In this document: in pieces, positions 12,401 through 26,626 of the stretch | Layout: each line of letters opens with the position of its first letter | Numbering within the stretch: the stretch's first letter is position 1 | Source of the DNA: Achatina immaculata | Lineage: Eukaryota > Mollusca > Gastropoda > Stylommatophora > Achatinidae | Length of the DNA stretch: 64,000 bases | Direction: 5' to 3' | Assembly: GCA_009760885.1 (NCBI GenBank) | Contig: CM019707.1 | Span: forward strand, 34,022,645-34,086,644 | Made by a program: the position numbers and the translations under genes | Notes under the pieces: generated by a model | The model's database searches: none | What the model was told of the DNA's origin: nothing | What the model saw: the letters and a program-made list of their open reading frames with translations, nothing else

Positions 12401-15400
12401 AATAAGAGCACGATACAACCTACGACACGGAAGAATGACAATAATACAGTGTTATGCACCCACGAATGATGCAGATGATGATGTGAAAGACGACTTCTAT
12501 CACCAACTACAACAAATCATCAACAAAGTCCCTAAACACGAGATCCTAATTGCTATGGGGGACTTCAATGCTAAGGTAGGGAAGGATAATACCGACGTTG
12601 AAAAAGTGATGGGGAAAGAAGGAATTGACATGGTTAATCAGAATGGAGAAAGATTAATTGAAATATGTTTAACAGAGGGCATGGTCATTGGAGGCACAAT
12701 ATTCCCACACAAAGAGATACATAAAACAACATGGATATCTCCAGATGATAGAACTAGAAACCAGATAGACCATTTTTGTATTAGAAAGCAATACAGAACA
12801 TCTCTCATGGATGTAAGGGCTTATAGGGGTGCAGATGTCAACAGTGATCACAACCTGTGCATAGGGAAAATAAAACTAAAATTGAAAAGTCAACACAAGA
12901 AATCAGTACACAGAAAGATAAACAGCCACAGCCTACAAGAAGAAAATACTAACATTAATTTCAATCAGGAACTTGCCAATCATTCCAAAACACCCAGTGA
13001 AGTTGAGGAGATAGGTATAGATGAGTTATGGAATTCTTACAGCACAGCCATAATCACAGCAGCAAAAGTAAGCGCTGGATTGGAAAAACCAAATAGAAAA
13101 GCATGGATATCAGATAAAACATGGAAGTATATACATGAAAGACGAGCAGTCAAATTAAACATGTTGAATGCAAAAGCAGATCATGAAAGAGATTCGGCAA
13201 AAGCAAAATACAAAGACATAGACAAGAAAGTAAAAAGTTCAGCTAGAAGGGATAAAAGAAATACATAGACAATATGGCGAAAGAGGCAGAAAAAGCAGCA
13301 AAAACAGGAGACAGCAAAACTTTATATAACATACAAAAGAGGCTAACAGGTACTATTACATCTAAAGAAAGACCAATCCTTAGCAAAACTGGAACACTAT
13401 TAACATCAAATAAAGACCAAAAGCAAAGATGGGCTGAACACTTCCAAGAAATACTCAATCGACCACACCCAAAAGAATTGTTAAACCTTGAAACTGACTT
13501 ACCAGCCCCACAACTAAATGTCAGTCTAGATGAAATTAAATTGCATGAAATTGAAACAGCAGTGAATTTAATGGCTAACAACAAAGCTGCAGGTGAAGAT
13601 GAAATAACAGCCGAGATGCTAAAAGCTATCAATAGTGACAACATGAGACAACTACAGAGAATGTTTAACAAGATTTGGAAAGAAGAAAAGGTCCCTTCTA
13701 ATTGGAAGAAGGGAATCATTGTTAAAATACCAAAAAAGGGCAACCTTAGTGACTGTAACAACTGGAGAGGAGTAACCTTAATATCAGTTGTGTCAAAAGT
13801 ATTTTGCAAGGTCATTTTGAATAGACTCAAAGATATAGTGGATACTGCAATGAGAGAAGAACAAGCAGGATTTCGAAAAGGGAGAAGCTGTCTCGACCAG
13901 ATCTTTACTCTCAGAATAATACTTGAAGAACATATTGAAAAGCAGAAACCATTAATACCGAATTTCATAGATTTTAAGAAGGCATTTGATAGCATACACA
14001 GAGATTCATTATGGAGAATTTTATGTCTATATGGAATACCATCTAAAATTGTCAACATCATTAAGGACTTATACAATGGATATGGTTGTGCAGTCAAGAC
14101 AGAAGAAGGGATGAGTGAATGGTTCCAGATTGAAACAGGCGTGAAACAAGGATGTATACTGTCTCCTTTACTTTTTGGGATTACAATAGACTTCATAATG
14201 AAAAAATGCTGCACAGGTAACACAGGTATTGACTGGGTACATGGGACCCAACTAGAAGATCTTGATTTTGCTGATGACATAACTCTTATCAGTAATAATG
14301 TGAATTCCATGCAAGACAAAACAGATAGCCTGTCTTCACTGGCTAGCAAAATAGGACTTGAAATTAACAAGGACAAAACAAAAATAATGAAAATTCCCAT
14401 CAATCAAAATGGAAAAATACACATAGAAGGGACAGATATTGAAGAAGTCAATCAATTTGCATACCTTGGCAGCTACATAGACCAGGATGGTGACACTAGA
14501 AAGGAAGTTAGGATCAGAATTGCAAAAGCAGCATCAATCTTCAAGAATCTTGAGAACATATGGAATTCAAAAGTTATAAGCACAAAAACCAAGTTAAGAC
14601 TATTCAATTCAAATGTAATATCCACCCTCATTTATGCATGCGAAAGCTGGAAAACAACTAAAGAAATAGAAAATAAATTAGACTCTTTTGAAAACAAATG
14701 CCTAAGGAAAATACTCGGCATCAAGTGGAATGAATTCAAGAACAATGCAGAGATAAGACAGATGACTGAACAACAACCAGTCTCATGGGTGATCAGGAAA
14801 AGGAGATGGACATATGTTGGTCACTTGATGAGAAGAAATGATCAGAGAATCCCAAAACAAGCTATCAAGTGGAACACAACAGGCCGAAGAAAAAGAGGCA
14901 GACCGCGTGAAACTCTGAAGAGGACATTATTAAGAGAGGCCAAGTTAACAGGCATAAAATCCTTTGTTGAGGTTGAAAGACTCGCCGAAGACAGGAAAAA
15001 TTGGCGAACTACTTTGCGAGCCCTATGTGACGTCTAACGGCACGGGAAGGATATAAGATATAAGATATAGTCTGAGTTATAGTCTGAGTTATAGTCTGCT
15101 TTATAGTCTGAGTTATAGTTTGAGTTATAGTCTGAGTTATAGTTTGAGTTATAGTCTGAGTTATATTCTGAGTTATAGTCTGAGTTATAGTCTGAGTTAT
15201 AGTCTGAGTTATAGTCTGAGTTATAGTCTGAGGATCGACAAAAGTGGAAATCTCTTGCTACCAACAGGCTCTTGTCTCTTGGGTACTGACGGGATGACAG
15301 ACAAACAGACAGGCAGGCAGGCAGACAGACAGACAAACAGACAGGCAGGCAGGCAGACAGACAGACAGACAAACAGACAGGCAGACAGGCAGACAGATAG

Positions 15401-15425
15401 ATAGATAGCAGACAGACAGACAGAC

Positions 15426-15512
<87 letters not shown>

Positions 15513-18500
15513 AACTAAATAAGCAGAGGGTGTGCAATGGTTCTCTAGCCTGCCCCACCGCCGCGGCGACTTTGGCGATCCCTGCCTGGTTAGCCAGGCT
15601 AAGCCTGTTGCTGGGGGTACCAACGTAGAGGCCGGACAGGGTCTGGGTCAGTTATGGATCGCTGACTACGAAATCATGACAGGTCGTAGTGGTCCCCCAC
15701 TCCCTCCCAATTCCACCATGAGTTATGTAAATGGCTTTTTAAAAATAATATAATATTATAACATATTTGATTTTGCTCCAAGTTTGGAAAATCCAATGTT
15801 AATTTCTATTATTAAAACAATAATAATAATAAAAATAATAATAAGTGGTAGTAAAAGACTGCTTTTGGTAAGAAATTATGATCGGATGTGCCACATTCAA
15901 ATAAGCGGCATATTTCTAGCTCAGAAATCTACTCCATGCCCTCCTTTCTCTGCAAACAGCGTGTTAATTATAATAATAAAAAAAAGTAAGAGTAAAAGTT
16001 TGTCCTTTAATAACTGACCTCTGTCTGTCATCAGGTGAGAATACCGAGTCTTCAAGGTCATGCCTGAATGTGGACCGGAAGACGTCGAAGAGCCAAGATG
16101 GCCGTATGAAGACTAAATCTTTCAGTGTTTCCACGTTTGAAAACCACAAGATCTGTATACCACGTACATATCAATAGAGAAAATGTCTGACTAATGAGAA
16201 ATTCCCTTACAATTTTATATTGACAGAATACAAATAATACTGCATTCTTACGCACAGACGCATATTTTCAAGGAACAAACATGGTTTATATAATCAGGAA
16301 ATTGGATGCGTCTTTCCCGTCGCAACATATGCCTGTGAGACCTGGACACTTAACAAAACATCTGAGAAACACATAAATGCCTTTGAATGTAAATGCTACA
16401 GAAGAGTTCTACAAATACCATGGACACAAAAAAGAACAGATATATCCATACTACAAGAACTTAATATTGAAGACGTTTGGCTGGTAAAGAAGATTAAATA
16501 GAGAAAACTGAAATATTTTTGACACAGTAACGTCATGATAATTTAGAGAAGGCAGTCTTGGAAGGATACATAATGGCAAAAGGAAGGAGGGGAAGACCAA
16601 GGTGAATGCATCAGCAGCAGGGCATCTTGCTTACAACCGAGAGACTTACAGGAGAGCTGTTGGGGAGGCAGAGTTTTGCAAAGGACATGCAAAAGACTAA
16701 CTGAATTGTGTACCCATGACTGTCCCTTCCTTTTTTATATATGAGGAGGACAAACCAATAAATAAGTCACAAAACGAGTTAGATAAAAAAAAAAAAAACT
16801 TCCAGTACTTGCCTGATTTTTTTCCCCGACATAACCCCGCCCCCCACACATTATTCTGGTTCTTACCTCATCAGTCACAATTCCTTGAAAGCCGGCGTCA
16901 AAGACGACTTGTGCATTCCGCCGAAGCCAAAGAGTTTCGGTGAAGTAAGAGAGCACAGTTTTTGTCGGGTTAGACTTCGAAAAAAATCGTAGACAAAGCA
17001 CTTTAGTGATAGTCTCTCTAGCAGCTACCGACTTCAGACTGTGGTTCTTTTGTGATTTTCTCTTTCTCTCACGTCTCACTAAAGTGCTTTGTCTACGATT
17101 TTTTCGAGCTCTAATCCTACAAAAACTGTGCTCTCGTACTTCACCGTACGAAAGCCTCCTATTTATTTTTTTTAAAAATTGTTCCCAAAGAGTTACCTCC
17201 TTGGAAATATCGACCACCAGGTGATTAGCCTTTTACTGAATTTCTGCATCCAGTTATACAGGGTTTTTCTTGACAGACACCTTTCACCGTACACTTCAAG
17301 CATTTTTTGTATGTACTTCCTCTGTGCTCAGTCCTTTTTGGCACACAAAAAACGCATAACTCCTGGCTGTTCTTCTCCCGTACGCTCTAGAAACACGCTG
17401 GCCATGTTAAAACGGTTGCTGTTAAATAAACGTGGCATGCCTGGGATATAGCTTCGGTTCCAGTTTCAGGCCAATCGTTGCTGCTACATACAACCAAAAA
17501 ATGATCAGTGAATTTTTAATTGTCTTCATTCTGCGGATTTTCTATTTATTTATTGGCTTGTCCTCGTGTATTTCTATATCTTTTTCACACTCTTGTGATA
17601 ATACTAAAACCATCAAGGCAAACGATGTTGGAGGTTCATTAAATGTGATCAAATTATTTTTGCTAAAACAGACAAGACAGCACTTGTCTCACAAGACAGC
17701 ACTTGTCTCACAAGACGGCACCTGTCTCACAAGACAGCACTTGTCTCACAAGATAACATTTGTCTCACAAGACAACACTTGTCTCAAAAGATAACACTTG
17801 TCTCACAAGACAGCACTTGTCTCACAAGACAGCGCTTGTCTCACAAGATAACACCTGTCTCACAAGATAACACTTGTCTCACAAGACAGCACTTGTCTCA
17901 CAAGATAACACTTGTCTCACAAGAGAACACTTGTCTCACAAGATAACACTTGTCTCACAAGACAACACTTGTCTCACAAGATAACACTTGTCTCACAAGA
18001 TAACACTTGTCTCACAAGACAACACTTGTCTCACAAGATAACACTTGTCTCACAAGACAGCACTTGTCTCACAAGACAGTTTTGGAACTAGATGGACGTT
18101 ACGTTGCTGGGAACTTTGTCAAGCAATAATATCTCGTGCCTGCCTCTACTAATACCGGATTTGCATAATTTAAGGTAACCAACAGTCTTGCACTATACGA
18201 GACATTCCTGTATGTGAGGAATGTTTTCGGGGAATGGTACTTCTTCAGTTACGAGCCCAAATGTCCTTTATTTTAAAACATGTGTCCCATAAAGTCTCGT
18301 ATTCTATTTTTAATTGCCGTATGTTCTCTAAATTATCATGACGTTTAATGTGTCCAAAATATTTCAGTTTTCTCTCTTTAATCCTCTTCACTAGCCAGCC
18401 TTCTTCAATATTAAGCTCTTGTAGTATAGATAGATTTGGACAAATATATCTATACTACAAGAGCTTAATATTGAAGAAGGCTGGCTAGTGAAGAGGATTA

Positions 18501-20381
18501 AAGAGAGAAAACTGAAATATTTTGGACACATTAAACGTCATGATAATTTAGAGAAGACCGTATTGGAAGGATACATAATGGGAAAAAGAAAAAGAGGAAG
18601 ACCAAGACGAAGATGGCTGCAAGACATCGTTGACGATCTGGAAATGGATGCAACAGCAGCAGGCCATCTTGCTCACAACCGAGAGGCCTACAGGAATGCT
18701 GTTTGGGAGGCAAAGTTCCGCAAGGGACATGCAAATGAATGAATGAATGAATGTTCCAAAATACCCAGAATTTTAAAATGACCTTAGTGGAAATCGTAGC
18801 TGTTCAGGGGAGAACTGACTCAGTACAAAAAGTACAACAAGTAGGTCTGACTGAACAGTTGTAAGTCAAGTTTTAATCCTAACCTAGTGATTAAATTCTT
18901 CTCTCCCTCCCCCTCTACCCCTCCCACTTCAGCCTGAGGTGGCCCGTCTTTCCAGGTTTTGAGATTAGAAAAGATGGTCTGACTACGCAATCGGCAGCAG
19001 CTACAGAAATCGATGTTCGTGTTACAAGGTCCAGTCTCCTTGCACTTGCGTCCGTTGACTTCAGTTTAATCATTGACTTGCTCTTCATATTACACTCCGC
19101 TATCAGTCACAGTTGTTTTCCGATAACTCGACTTTTCGCCAGGTCTTTTAAGTCTTCATGGCTGATTAAAAGGTCGATCTCAAAGTCTCGCCCTCCACCT
19201 GGGATTTGCCATGTAGTCTTTCCTTGCGGGTGAAGTTATCCGGGATTATCTCAAGGGTTATGCTGTCTGAGTGGCGCTGTCTTTGACTGACATATAGTAG
19301 TTCCTCACAGTTAGTTCATTTGTCCGACCACTTTTTCCGAAAGCTTTTTCGTCCACTTTCTCGTTTCATACCCGGTCCGTGTTCCATATTTAAGGCAGTG
19401 ATAAGCACAGAGGTCTGATAGATGAGAACCTTTATCTTCGGTGTCAGCTTTCTGTTGTTCCTTTTTTTCTTCTTCAATTTCTTCTTCTTCTTCTCTTTTT
19501 TTGCCAAAATTGATAGGAGTCTTTACTTTTAGTGCACTAATTGATTTCTTCGTATGGTGGACTGGTTTCTAATCTGGGGTCCATGGACCACAAGAAGGTC
19601 CACGGAAGGATTTATCGGGGATCCAAGGATCAGAACATTGATGTCTTTTATTAAAAAAAAAAAAAGATTCATCTGGGTTCTATTTATTACGTATTTTTAA
19701 TGATGGTCCACATCTGTTCTCAGGCCAGAAAACGGCTCCAATGTTGTCATCAGTTCAGAAATGTGGTCCACACCTATCATCAGGCCATAAATGGTGTCTA
19801 CACCTATCCTCATGCTATAAATGGTGTCTACACCTATCCTCATGCTATAAATGGTGTCTACACCTATCCTCAGCCAATAAATGGTGTCTACACCTATCCT
19901 CATGCCATAAATGGTGTCTACACCTATCCTCATGCCATAAATGGTGTCTACACCTATCTTCATGCCATAAATGGGGTCTACAGCTATCCTCATGCCAGAA
20001 ATGGGGTCTACAGCTATCCTCATGCCAGAAATGGTGTTTACAGATGTCCTCATGCCAGAAATGGGGTCTACAGCTATCCTCATGCCAGAAATGGGGTCTA
20101 CAGCTGTCCTTAGGCCAGACAGGAGATCCACGACCAAAAAAATATATATTACACACATACAAAAAGATATATTTTGCACGCATACAAAAAATGACACATG
20201 TATAGCACAAAGGAATAACTTACCTGTCCAGTTTCGTGTAAGTACTGGGCGATTGACTTCATCAAATGTTTCATGCCAAATCGTGACGTCACTTCCTCTT
20301 CAAATGCCTGCCACGTCATAGCAGGGAAAGACATGGTGTTGCCACGATCCTAAGAGAAGTAGATTATTGTGGTCGATCGTT

Positions 20382-20427
<46 letters not shown>

Positions 20428-23400
20428 CTACTAAATCAAGTTTTAAGCCGGGTTTTGTATACTTGTCGTTCATCTGTTGGATTAAAGCCTCCGTTATGTG
20501 GAAGAGATCAAAGCTATCGTGGCAAAGAAAAGTTGATAAATTGTCTTGCCTCGTGTACACTTGTAAGCTGATAGCAAACTGTGGTTAGGAGAGATTTGCT
20601 AAATGTCACGACGTTTTCTGTAGTATTTATCACTAGCGAGGGAGGTGGGTTTTTTTTTCAGGTTGTCTGTGTTATTCTTGCGGAGTGTATAATGATAAGT
20701 GCCATACAGCGTGGCGTAGGCGATCATTTCTCTCCACAATTCCCTGGCTTTAGACTTGATTATGAGATCCGCCGGTGACTTTCTTCCTAGCCACACTGAC
20801 AGCCCATCCAGTAACTTCTCTCTCTGTCTTCCTCTGTCTCTTCTTCCAGTTGCCACAGTGTGTTCCAATTTTCCTCTTCTCAGGAAATGTCCTATAAATC
20901 TCGCTTGTCTGCCTCTGATTGTTTTTCTATAATTTGCTTTTTAACTCCAGCCTCTCTTAAGACTTCTTCATTTCTTTGGCTGTCCATGGTACCTTCAACA
21001 TCATTTTTATAAACCACATTTCCATGGCCTCCATTTTTCGCTGTACTCTCTTATTCATATACCATGCTTCACACCCATAAAACAAAACTGGCTCCATGTA
21101 ACATTTATGTACTCGAAATTTTGTTTCCATTGATATACATCTGTTACACAAGACGTGTGTCATTTTCTGAGATGCTGACTTGGCCTGAGCAAGTCTGCTT
21201 TTTATTTCGTTGTGACATTTCCTATCAGCTGTTATAATTGTTCCTAAGTACTTGAATCTATCAACTTATTTCAGATTTGTGCCATCGATGGTAATGCTAC
21301 ATTTTGGTGGTATTCTTTTCTTTGAGATGACCATCACTTCAGTCTTCTTTTTTTATTCAGGCTGGGACCTTTATTTTTGATTGTATAATATAGCAACATA
21401 GTATAACAATTTTGACATCTTTTCCTGTCAATATTTTAACAATGTGCAGCGTGTTTTCTACGTTGTTCTTTTAATTCTCATTTCAAATAATGTATGGTTT
21501 GGTTGTATATTTGGAGATGACAAAGATGACAACAGATCACGGTACCAGCTGACTGTCATAGGTCTCAGAACCTCACTGGACACACACGAGAAGGTGAGTC
21601 AGTGCCAACGGAACTATAACCTGGATCTTATTCATTTTCTACCTCATTTTCAGGCATTTATGACAGTTATGATAGTTGTACGGAAGACCATACTAGAAGG
21701 AAAGATGGGAAGAAAAAAATAGCAAGAGCTAGACATAGATGAAGATGGGAAGATAACATACGAGACTGACAGGACACAGCCTGGCTGAGTGGCACCATTA
21801 AGGCGAGGGAGCGAGGACACTGGCGATTCGTTACTGGCAGTCTTTGTAACGAAGACGGCACAAGATGATGATGTTGCCACCTGGTGGGTGAAGCTAGATA
21901 CATCCTTGATTGTCTGAGATCTGCTAGCCTTAATTTCAGACAATATACCTATGTTCACTGATATTTGTTAGCAAGAGAACGCGAAATTGTTTACCTCATA
22001 TTTATAACTTTTTTGTTTACCTCATATTTATAACTGTTTTGTTTACATCATATTTATATCTTTTTTTATTCATCTTCTCAGCAATGGCGGAAGGTCGCAG
22101 TTGACCGTTTCACGCTCTCACAAGCGACACTCCGATTCCTATGATATTCGAAGTGAATTTGGATTTCTGCGCTGCGGGTTGAAAGTGCTTGTGTCCCGTG
22201 GTGGTACGTGGCAGTTTGACTGAATGTGGTGCAAGATAGCAACGCACGGACGTGTCAAATGAGCAAGTGTCGTCATTGCTTTCAAGATGGAGGTCGGTTT
22301 CTGTGCACCACCAATGCAAGCTGTGAACTTCGCATGAACAGCGCTGATGGTTCTTAGTTATGCCTGCCTGGCCAGTGGCGAATTCTGCTGGTCTTTTGTG
22401 TGTCCTGGTTAGGCTTGGCGCCTTAGAGACCTAGTTCGTGCCGAGAGCGACGCTGACTAGTTTCGTACTTGGACTTCTGTACAGTTCCGAAAATGGCGTA
22501 GTGACTGGGTGGCTTATCGTCAAAGGGTGATGAGAAGGACCATCCATGAACATTCTGTGAGATAGTCACTTGGCGCCGGCGGTGGAGCCATTATGGCAGT
22601 ATCTCGTTCGCGACAATACCGAGAACCTAATACTAAAAACTGAAAGTTATTGACCTTCCTGTAGAGCGACTGTCAACAACCTCATATACCCTGAAGAATC
22701 TCTTCTTTATTTTCAAGTCCCCTAACTCAGTTTACTGCCTGAAACTGAAACAAAATAGCGAAAACTATGCAAGCCTACCTCGATATAGTATCGGACATCA
22801 AGCCAAAAAGTGGGCACGGCTTTCATGACGTTGGGAAAAAGCTGCTGGTTCCCAGACACGCTCTTTATTGCTTGTCTGACCTGGTCAAATCCCAGGTACA
22901 TTTTTGAACTGGTAGTGAGCACTTCTGTTTTAACTATGACCCTGGTCTGTGGACAAGAGCACGTTAAGATGAGCTCAAGTTTGGGAAGAACAGTAAAATC
23001 AATAAATTAATGCTATATTTTCACTATTTTCTTTTGTTTTTAGTATCCAAAAAAGGCCTTACTTTAAACATCAAAAGACAGAGACTATGGTTATATCTAA
23101 GAAACAGAATCCACCAGCATACAGTATAAAATTAAACGGAACTATTCTAAAGCAGGTGCAGAAATTCAAATACCTTGGAGCAGTAATAACTTCAGATGGG
23201 AAATGCAGAACAGAAATTAGGAACAGAATAGGCCAAGCAAAGACTGCATTTCAGAGAATGAGAAACATATTATCCAACACATCCGTATCAATGAATGTTA
23301 GAAAACGAGTCCTAAAATGCCATACTGAACCTATCTTGTTATATAGAAGTGAATCATGGACAATAGGCAAGTCTGCACAAAAATCATTGGAAGCAGCAGA

Positions 23401-26400
23401 AATGTGGTTTATTAGAAGAATGTTGCGAATCCCCTGAACAGCAAAAGTAACTAATGAAGAATGTATGAGAAGAGCTGGAGAGACAAAAAACCTTGTCAAA
23501 AAAAATAAGAGAGAGACAATGTACTTTCATAGGACATGCAATGAGAAGAGGGGGCATTGAAAATATTATAACAACAGGAAAAATAGAAGGAAGAAGATCA
23601 ATAGAATGACCAAGAGAAATGATACTGGACAGTCTGACGGGATGGTGTGAGAGGAGATCACCAACTGAACTGATGGCCTGCATGAAGGATCGATCGTGTA
23701 CTCTCGAGAAGCATAATAGCCAACGCCAGTCGGCACGGCACCTGATGATGACGATGATGATCCAAACAAAAGCACGCCAGCAAAATGTTTCATCAAAGTA
23801 AAAGGCACAATATTTTAAAAAGTGGACAAATTCAAGTATTTGAGAACAATAATAACACAAGATGGAAGATACGAACCCGAAACAAGGAATAGAATAGCCC
23901 AGGACAAGTCAGTATTTATGAAAACGTTCTAGGCTCTGCCAGCGAATACCAAAAGGAGTTATTTAGTGCTAAATCGAACCCGTATTGTTATATGAATGCA
24001 AGGCATGGACCAAGAGCTTTCAGGATCTACTGGAAGCAGCGGAGATATGGTTCCTAAGAAGAATGATGAGAATACCATGGACAGATAAGAAAACAAATGA
24101 AAAGGTTCTAAGTAATACTGGGCATAGAGAGAAATTATGGCAGAATTTCAGATTTGTAGGACATATTTTGAGAACCGCCAGACTGGAACACCTAGTGACA
24201 ACGGGGAAAGAATGGAAGGACAAAGGGACAGAGGAAGACAAAGGAACAAGATAACCGACAGAGTAAACGAGTCTTAAAATTCCGGGCTTGAATTAGGGAA
24301 ATTCCGGCACTTTAGTTTAATTTTGCATTCACAGATACTCAGATAATTAGTTTTAAATTCCCAGCTCACATAGTCAGTCATTTGCCCACCCCTTGAGGAA
24401 CTTTGCCTCCCTAACAGCTCTCCTGTAGGCCTCTCAGTTGTAAGCAAGATGCCCTGCTGCTGATGCATCCACCTGCAGATTATCAACGATGTGTTTCAGC
24501 CATCTTCGCCTTGGTCTTCCTCTCTTTCTCTTTCCCATGATGTACCCTTCCTAGACTATCTTCTCTAAATTCTCGTGACGTTTAATATGTCCAAAGTTTT
24601 CTCTGCCAACTACCTCTTTCTAAAAGCATGCTTTAGCACAAATGGATCTTGCGTAACAAACCTGCAGAAGTCTCATGTATGCCTTCAGCTGCTCTGACAG
24701 AGTAGGAGATATACTCGGCCGTTCTTCTATGGCTCGTATTCGTTGCCGTAGAAGTTCTGCTTGCTCGTCCAGGTGTTCAGACAGCTTCGCTTTCACGTCT
24801 CGGCGTACCTTACAAACACAGGTGTACATACATGTACATATATAAACATATAATCAAGAAGTGAGCGGATGAGGTCAACCTAACCGCCTGTCCCGATCCA
24901 GGCATCAACTCATTTTCGAAAAATTACAACAGGAAAAACAGGTTATCAGTGGGGTCCACTCCCCGAGGTCGGGATTGACGTATGGTGGAGATTTCTTCTT
25001 CTTCTTCTTCTCCTTCTTCTTCTTCTTCTTCTTCCTGGAACAGCCAGCTGGTGCTCCTTGCAGTCGATGCAGTGAAGATATTGAGACACATCATCGTGTT
25101 GGCTTGAAAGCAGGACATGGCAGCTAGTTTTTCAGTCCCCGACTGCAGCTAAAATTCAAGAGGTATTGCAAGACTTCTTTAGCAGACTCCACTACCATGA
25201 GGACTGGCGATCACTGACTCATTACCCAGCCTAAACCTGATGTTGAGCTACAGGGTCTTGATCAGCTATAGTTCGCCAACGCTATCATATTAGCTAGTGG
25301 TGGAGCCTAATACGAAGCGCGAATTATCTAGAAGTTGACGTGTCCTATTCAATCTTCTTAGTTAGTGCAAGTGTACTCCGAAGAGGTTTGTCTGTTCGCT
25401 ACCATTACTGGGGTAAACAAGAAGGCAGAGTCCAGCTGTGTTCAGAGTATCATCGTTATGATAAGAAGGGATCTCATAGATAATATAATCACTGTGACAG
25501 GCATCATATCATAGATAATATAATCAAAGTAACAGACATCTTATTATAGATAATATAATCACTGTAACAGACATCTTTTCATGGATAATATAATCACTGT
25601 AACAGAAACTTTATAGGTCTGAGATTTGTTCATATTGTAACAGTTTGTCCCTAACCTTAGAAATATGAAATTTGCTCAGCTTTTCTGGCAGTTTGTCCTT
25701 ACCTTAGAAATATGAGATTTGCTCAGCTTTTGTGTCAGTTTGTCCCTACCTTAGAAATATGAGATTTGCTCAGCTTTGTGTCAGTTTGTCCGTACCTTAG
25801 AGATCTGAGATTTCCTCAGCTTTTGTGGCAGTTTGTCCCTACCTTAGAAATATGAGAATTGCTCAACTTTTGTGGCAGTTTGTCCCTACCTTAGAGATCT
25901 GAGATTTCCTCAGCTTTTGTGGCAGTTTATCTATAACCTTAGAAATATGAGATATGCTCAGCTTTTGTGCTGTTTTGTCCCTACCTTAGATCTGAGATTT
26001 GCTCAGCTTTTGTGACAGTTTGTCTGTACCTTAGAGATCTGAGATTTGCTCAGCTTTTGTGGCAGTTTGTCTGCACCTTAGAGATATGAGATTTGCTCAG
26101 CTTTTGTGGCAGTTTGTCTGCACCTTAGAAATATGAGATTTGCTCAGCTTTTGTAGCAGTTTGTCTTCACCTTAGAGATATGAGATTTCCTCAGCTTTTG
26201 TGGCAGCTTGTCCCTACCCTACAGACCTGAGAATTGCTCAGCTTTTGTGACAGTTTGTCCCTACCTTAGAGATCTGAGATTTGCTCAACTTGTCGCACTG
26301 TGTCCCCACCAAAACAACCACAGCTTTGTTGGTCTTGGCTATCATCCAGGTAAACCAACACCAGATTTGCTCCTCAAACGAATGCTCTGAGTAGTCAGCC

Positions 26401-26571
26401 ATGTTGAAGGTCAAGACTGTCAGAGCTGGATGTTCGAAGAAGACGTAGTGTGGAAACATGTAGAACGGATGTCCGCAGAAGTCCCAGATGCTCAGCTGTG
26501 GAAGATAATTGGGGAATTTATCTGTAGAAAATGAAACGTGATGATAATGTAAGATATATACATCGTTAACG

Positions 26572-26626
<55 letters not shown>

